Below, in pieces: positions 60,013 to 64,000 of a DNA stretch of 64,000 bases (position 1 is its first letter; each line of letters starts with the position of its first letter). The notes under the pieces are model-generated. The model was not told the DNA's origin and made no database searches. It saw nothing but the letters and a program-made list of their open reading frames with translations. Source of the DNA: an uncultured Bacilli bacterium (lineage in GTDB: Bacteria; Bacillota_I; Bacilli_A; RF39; UBA660). The translations under genes and the position numbers were made by a program. The stretch is taken from positions 1 through 64,000 of the forward strand of contig CANRNY010000004.1 of the NCBI GenBank assembly GCA_947632085.1. The letters are read 5' to 3'.

Positions 60013-61074
60013 ATGTATCGCAATACATACGCTAAAATTAATTTAAAAAATATTCAAGATAATGTCCAAAAAATAATTAATTATTATCATCAATATACTT
60101 ATTATTTTGGTGTCGTAAAAGCTGATTGCTATGGACATAATGATTTACAAGTAGTTAATTCTATTATCAAAGGCGGTTGCAATTATCTTGCTGTAGCTAT
60201 GTTAGAAGAAGCCTTAGAAATTAGGAATCAATTTAAAGATATTCCTATATTATGTTTAGGCGTCATACCATCTTCTTATCTAATTATTTGTGAACAAAAT
60301 AATATTACAATTACTATAAACTCTTTATCTTATACTAAAGAACTAATTAAAGAAAAACATCATAATTTAAAAGTTCATATTAAGATAAATAGTGGTATGA
60401 ATAGGTTAGGACTATCTAATTTAGAAGAAATTAACGAAACAATTAAACTTTTAGAACAAAACCATATAACTATCGAAGGAATCTATACTCATATTTATAA
60501 TGCTAGTAATAAACAAGATACTGAAAATCAATTTAATAAATTTCAAGAATTATTAAAAGATGTAAATAAAGAGAAAATACCAATTATTCATCTTGCAGCT
60601 AGTGAAACCTTAACTAACTATCCTAAATTACCATTTGTAAATGGTTGTCGTCTCGGTATCATTATGTACGGTTTTACTGATAACTTAAATTTAAATTTAC
60701 AATCAACAATTAGTTTACATAGCCAAGTCATTCAAATAAATGAATTACATAAAAATGATAAACTAGGTTATAATGGTGCTTATATTGCTAAAAGTCTTGA
60801 ACATATAGCTGTTGTATCTATTGGTTATGCCGATGGTGTAATTAGAAAAAATACTGGGCGTTACGTTTATATTAATAATAAAAAATATCAAATAGTTGGT
60901 AATATATGTATGGATATGTTATTTGTTAAAGTTGATAACGATGTTAAAGTAGGTGATGATGTTATTGTCTTAAAAGATATTAATCATATTACTGAAGTAG
61001 CTAACTACTTAGATACTATTCCATATGAAGTATTGTGTTCTATTGGTAAACGTGTACCACGCATTTATAAATAA
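60013..61074 (+). CDS. alr: alanine racemase
   Basis: 353 residues. TIM-barrel part with the PLP lysine K36 in GVVKADCYGH (normally KANAYGH), INSGMNRLGL, GIYTHIYNASNKQ and RLGIIMYGF, and a C-terminal beta domain with the catalytic Tyr in KLGYNGAYIAKS (about Y251) and VVSIGYADGVIRK. Makes D-alanine for peptidoglycan. The N-to-D and A-to-C changes beside the lysine are seen in some racemases. Divergent from the SDR pseudogene; followed by a radical SAM gene 21 bases downstream. Confidence 0.92.
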   Translation: MYRNTYAKINLKNIQDNVQKIINYYHQYTYYFGVVKADCYGHNDLQVVNSIIKGGCNYLAVAMLEEALEIRNQFKDIPILCLGVIPSSYLIICEQNNITITINSLSYTKELIKEKHHNLKVHIKINSGMNRLGLSNLEEINETIKLLEQNHITIEGIYTHIYNASNKQDTENQFNKFQELLKDVNKEKIPIIHLAASETLTNYPKLPFVNGCRLGIIMYGFTDNLNLNLQSTISLHSQVIQINELHKNDKLGYNGAYIAKSLEHIAVVSIGYADGVIRKNTGRYVYINNKKYQIVGNICMDMLFVKVDNDVKVGDDVIVLKDINHITEVANYLDTIPYEVLCSIGKRVPRIYK

Positions 61075-61094
61075 AATATTAAGGGAGAGATAAT

Positions 61095-62147
61095 ATGCTT
61101 AAAGATTTATGCTTCGAAATAATTCAAACCTGTCCTAATAATTGTTTATTTTGTTCTTCTTTCTCTGATATTAATTGTCAATCTAAAATAGATTTTGCAA
61201 CCTTTAAAAAAACAATTGATTATCTCATTAAAATTGGTGGAATAGAAGAAGTCTCTTTATCTGGTGGTGAACCTTTTCTTCATCCTGATTTATTTAAAAT
61301 GATCGCTTATTTAAAAAGTTTAAATATTAGAGTTGTTCTATTTACTAGTGGTATAAAATTAAGTCAAGTAACAAAAGAAGAAATAAATAGTTATTTAAAC
61401 CAAATTGATTTATATTGTCAAAAATGTCGTATTAGTGATGATGAACGCCATCGTATTATAACTAGATATCAATCCATCTTTAATTGTTATGAATCCCAAT
61501 TTACTTCCATCAGTAAAGAAGAATTAAGTAGTTTAAAAGAACTAGGTCTTGATAAGATTGTTTTTGATTATCAAAGTGCAAGTGAAGAAAACTTTAAAAA
61601 TTTAATGGGTAAAAATCATTTTACACTTGTTTCTAAATCTATTATTTCTGCTTCATTAGTTGGTTTAGAAACTGATATTCATTTTATTCCTTTAAAAACT
61701 AATTACCAAGAATTTCCTGACTTAATTGAACTATTAAATATTGCTGGTGTTAATAATTTAAGTATTTTAAATTTTGTCCCTCAAGGACGAGGTAAACAAA
61801 ATAAAGATAGTCTTATGTTAAGTGAGCAAGAAATGCTTCATTTTAAAAAAATTTTTAACGAGTCTAAAGCCAAATTTAATGGTCATATAAGAGTAGGTAT
61901 TCCTTTAATTAGTGACGATAAACATCTTTGTACTGCTGGCTTAGATAAAATAGTTATTAAATATGATGGAACTGTTCTACCATGTCCTGCTTTTAAAGAG
62001 TATGATGTTACTAAATTAAATCAATTAGGTATTAAAACTCCTAATATTTATACTGATTTAGAAAGTCTTGAAATTCATAGTGGTACTAGAGAAAAGCCAT
62101 TATGTAAAAAACTATATCAATTTACCAATAATTTAATATCTAAATAA
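61095..62147 (+). CDS. radical SAM protein
   Basis: 350 residues. CPNNCLFC supplies the cluster cysteines C13, C17 and C20 (CxxxCxxC); SLSGGEPFLHPD binds SAM. A C-terminal part has CTAGLDKIVIKYDGTVLPCPAFKEYDVT and a final C near 340, suggesting an auxiliary SPASM-like cluster. Such enzymes often modify peptides or cofactors, but no precursor peptide is seen nearby. Cytosolic. RBS AAGGGAGAG. Confidence 0.85.
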   Translation: MLKDLCFEIIQTCPNNCLFCSSFSDINCQSKIDFATFKKTIDYLIKIGGIEEVSLSGGEPFLHPDLFKMIAYLKSLNIRVVLFTSGIKLSQVTKEEINSYLNQIDLYCQKCRISDDERHRIITRYQSIFNCYESQFTSISKEELSSLKELGLDKIVFDYQSASEENFKNLMGKNHFTLVSKSIISASLVGLETDIHFIPLKTNYQEFPDLIELLNIAGVNNLSILNFVPQGRGKQNKDSLMLSEQEMLHFKKIFNESKAKFNGHIRVGIPLISDDKHLCTAGLDKIVIKYDGTVLPCPAFKEYDVTKLNQLGIKTPNIYTDLESLEIHSGTREKPLCKKLYQFTNNLISK

Positions 62148-62178
62148 TGTGATAAAATAAAAAAAGAAGGTGTTTTAA

Positions 62179-62829
62179 ATGACTAAAGCTGAAAATGTAA
62201 TTAAATTCTATATTTTATGTAATAAATTAAAGGATGTTGTAAGAAGTGGTTGGTTAACTTGGAATATTCAAAAAGAACGAGTCGAAAGTGTTGCTGAACA
62301 TATTTATAGTACAGAAATGTTAGCTATTGCTATGAAATCTGAATATCAAATTGACGTCGATATCGAAAAAGTAATTTTTATGTTAGCTATTCATGAAATA
62401 GAAGAAATTATTATTGGCGATATTGAAATAACTGCTGCTGATTATGCAAGTAAAAAAGCTTTAGGTCATCAAGCTGTTCATCAAGTTTTAAAAGATTTAA
62501 TAGATGGTGAAAAACTTGAAAAAATAATCCTAGAGTTTGACGAAAGAAAAACTAAAGAAGCTTATTTTGCTTATCAATGTGATAAATTAGAATGCGATTT
62601 ACAAGCTAAATTATATGATGAACAAGGTTATGTAACTTTTACTAATCAACAAGACAATTATGAATACAATTCACCAATGGCTCAAGAACTAATTAAAAAT
62701 GGTGCTACTCATTTCTCTGAAATATGGCATGCTACAGATGAAAAACTATATACGGAAAATAATGAATTTAAAGAAGTTTTTCTTTATGCCAAAAATAACG
62801 ATATAATGCCTTTAATAAATAATAACTAA
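62179..62829 (+). CDS. HD-domain-like hydrolase (YfbR/5'-deoxynucleotidase-type), HE variant
   Basis: 216 residues. ESVAEHIYSTEMLAIAM (H41) and MLAIHEIEEIIIGDIEI (H72-E73, then E75/E76 and GD) follow the HD pattern of YfbR-type nucleotidases, where HDLAEIxxGD is usual; here the aspartate of the HD pair is Glu. The later CDKLECDLQAKL (D134) supplies the final ligand. Whether the Glu still binds metal is unclear. Cytosolic. Thirty-two bases after the radical SAM gene, with AAGAAGG. Confidence 0.7.
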   Translation: MTKAENVIKFYILCNKLKDVVRSGWLTWNIQKERVESVAEHIYSTEMLAIAMKSEYQIDVDIEKVIFMLAIHEIEEIIIGDIEITAADYASKKALGHQAVHQVLKDLIDGEKLEKIILEFDERKTKEAYFAYQCDKLECDLQAKLYDEQGYVTFTNQQDNYEYNSPMAQELIKNGATHFSEIWHATDEKLYTENNEFKEVFLYAKNNDIMPLINNN

Positions 62830-62857
62830 TAAATGATTATCAAATAGGGGGTAAGTT

Positions 62858-64000
62858 ATGAGTAGAGTATATTTTTATCATGGTTTATCTTTAGGCCAAT
62901 ATTGTGCAAAAAATAATATTAATTATTCACGTATTCTAGCTCGTATTAAAGATTTAAAAAAAATTAATCCAGATTTATCAGCTGATGAAATAGTAAAAAA
63001 AGCTATTGAAGATTTTCAAGATCCTCGTTGTCGTTTTACTTATCAAGGTATGTCTTTAAGACAGTATTGTCTTCTTCATGATTATAACTTTCAAAGAATC
63101 TATCGACAAATAAAAGATTTAACCGATATAGACGAAATAAATTCTAAATTAGCTGCTTACTTTGCCGATGATCCAACTAAACGCATTCCTCGTTATAAAA
63201 TTGAAGGCTTAAGTTTAAAAAAATATTGTGAATTAAAAGGTTACATCTATCCTACAGTAAAAACATATGTCACTAATTTTCGTGAAGCTAATCCTCATCT
63301 TCAAGATAACGAGATTGCTAAACTAGCTATTGAATACTACCAACAAAACCATATTGCAAAAGAAATTTGGTTTTATCATGGTGAAAGATTAGTTGATTAT
63401 TGTAAACGCAACAATTTATCTTATGCTAGTATCTTTAGTTATTTAGATCATATGAATATCGCTAATCCAAAAGATATATCTGATGAAGATTTAAATGAAG
63501 CTATTAAAAAATATCGTATTAAAATCCGTAAAGATGCTTTTAAAAGACTAAAAAACTGTCAAACCGAAGCTGATTATCAAGAAGTAATATCTACACTAAA
63601 AATTGATAATGAATCTATTAAGTTAGTTAAAACTTATAATTACGATACTATAAGAGCTATCTACTTTGTTTGGTATTTTGGTAAAGAAAAGAATGGTTTA
63701 ATTACTTTAGATTTAAAAAGAATCAATACCGTACTAAAATGTGTTCGTCGTATTGATTTATTTGAAATAAACTTCCTACTCGGTTATTACTATTCAGGTA
63801 TTTATGATACTCGTCAATTAATATATAACAAAATCTTTTTAAGTATCCGTAAAATAGTTAGTGACTTATGTAAAAAATATAATATTAAATTTAATAGTGA
63901 TTATCATCTTGAATTAAAATCAGAAGCAGACTTACTAGCTTTTGAATTTATTGAAAGAACTAATTCTAGATATATAGGTCAAATAATTAGTTATATGAAT
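62858..64000 (+). CDS. repeat-containing protein of unknown function, truncated by the window end
   Basis: ATG at 62858 after AGGGGGTAAG; the frame is open for 381 codons and continues beyond the window. The first 220 residues contain four repeats of 53-58 residues, each with G-x-S/R-L-x-x-Y-C (G9/C16, G64/C71, G117/C124, G175/C182), a Tyr/Phe-Ile helix and a closing D/E-E-I...A-I helix. The repeats resemble small helix-turn-helix units, so DNA or RNA binding is possible. The rest (220-381) is helical and unrecognised. No signal peptide. Confidence 0.75.
   Translation, partial: MSRVYFYHGLSLGQYCAKNNINYSRILARIKDLKKINPDLSADEIVKKAIEDFQDPRCRFTYQGMSLRQYCLLHDYNFQRIYRQIKDLTDIDEINSKLAAYFADDPTKRIPRYKIEGLSLKKYCELKGYIYPTVKTYVTNFREANPHLQDNEIAKLAIEYYQQNHIAKEIWFYHGERLVDYCKRNNLSYASIFSYLDHMNIANPKDISDEDLNEAIKKYRIKIRKDAFKRLKNCQTEADYQEVISTLKIDNESIKLVKTYNYDTIRAIYFVWYFGKEKNGLITLDLKRINTVLKCVRRIDLFEINFLLGYYYSGIYDTRQLIYNKIFLSIRKIVSDLCKKYNIKFNSDYHLELKSEADLLAFEFIERTNSRYIGQIISYMN

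Noticed and set aside
59454-60023. Longer start for the SDR gene at 60023
   Set aside because: The N-terminal 37 residues from that start are hydrophobic junk over the divergent promoter region; the GGAGGAAG site supports the ATG at 59912.

Overview
The window is AT-rich chromosomal DNA from a low-GC Firmicute. TGA is used as a stop (for example the ends of the MoxR and DUF58 genes), so the genetic code is standard and not that of Mycoplasma. Shine-Dalgarno sites are strong, often of the form AGGTGAT, and many promoters have an extended -10 of the type TGnTATAAT. A proS T-box, spoVAC-AD-AE with a sporulation-type sigma factor, and NfnAB point to an anaerobic, potentially spore-forming member of the Bacilli, probably an uncultured gut-type lineage near Erysipelotrichales/RF39 (inference). 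Almost all genes are on the + strand, and no transposase, integrase or CRISPR array is visible.

Layout. 1-4.7 kb: the end of an ECF sigma gene, an anti-sigma-like membrane protein, LemA and three tandem TPM-domain (YgcG-like) surface proteins with duplicated promoters. 4.9-9.4 kb: dapA, two small unknown genes and the electron-bifurcating transhydrogenase nfnAB. 9.5-14.5 kb: a complete MoxR/Bat operon (AAA+ ATPase, DUF58, membrane adaptor, two VWA proteins, TPR protein). 14.5-22 kb: an HExxH protein, an ATP-grasp ligase, trmB, a transglutaminase-like surface protein, an MBOAT acyltransferase with an SGNH-like partner, and a lipoprotein. 22-25 kb: an NrtR-type Nudix regulator operon with two matching operator boxes, a rhomboid protease, YlmD and tRNA-Gln(CTG). 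25-33 kb: hypothetical genes, an L,D-transpeptidase, truB, rpsO and pnp. 33-39 kb: two paralogous large membrane-anchored proteins on either side of a D,D-carboxypeptidase, a DUF4176 protein, and the T-box of proS. 39-52 kb: proS, hypothetical genes, a surface protein behind a palindromic operator, a sporulation sigma factor with spoVACDE, scpAB and a thioredoxin-like protein. 52.4-53.6 kb: tRNA-Leu(CAA) and, in an otherwise gene-free gap, a probable type I toxin-antitoxin locus. 53.6-64 kb: a WYL regulator, a SIS/PfkB pair, four poorly known genes (one possibly with an ADP-ribosyltransferase fold), a broken short-chain dehydrogenase, alr, a radical SAM enzyme, an HD-like hydrolase and a truncated gene with four internal repeats.

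The strongest new signal is the type I toxin-antitoxin cassette at about 53.18-53.57 kb. A 30-residue hydrophobic peptide is encoded on the minus strand behind a near-perfect promoter and ribosome binding site. A convergent small RNA with its own promoter and terminator overlaps its 3' end. The mRNA 5' and 3' untranslated regions share 13 nt of perfect complementarity, and the cassette lies between two copies of a ~31-bp repeat. Much of the rest is cell-envelope biology (peptidoglycan cross-linking and trimming, surface acylation, VWA/MoxR and TPM systems) mixed with core translation and chromosome-segregation genes.
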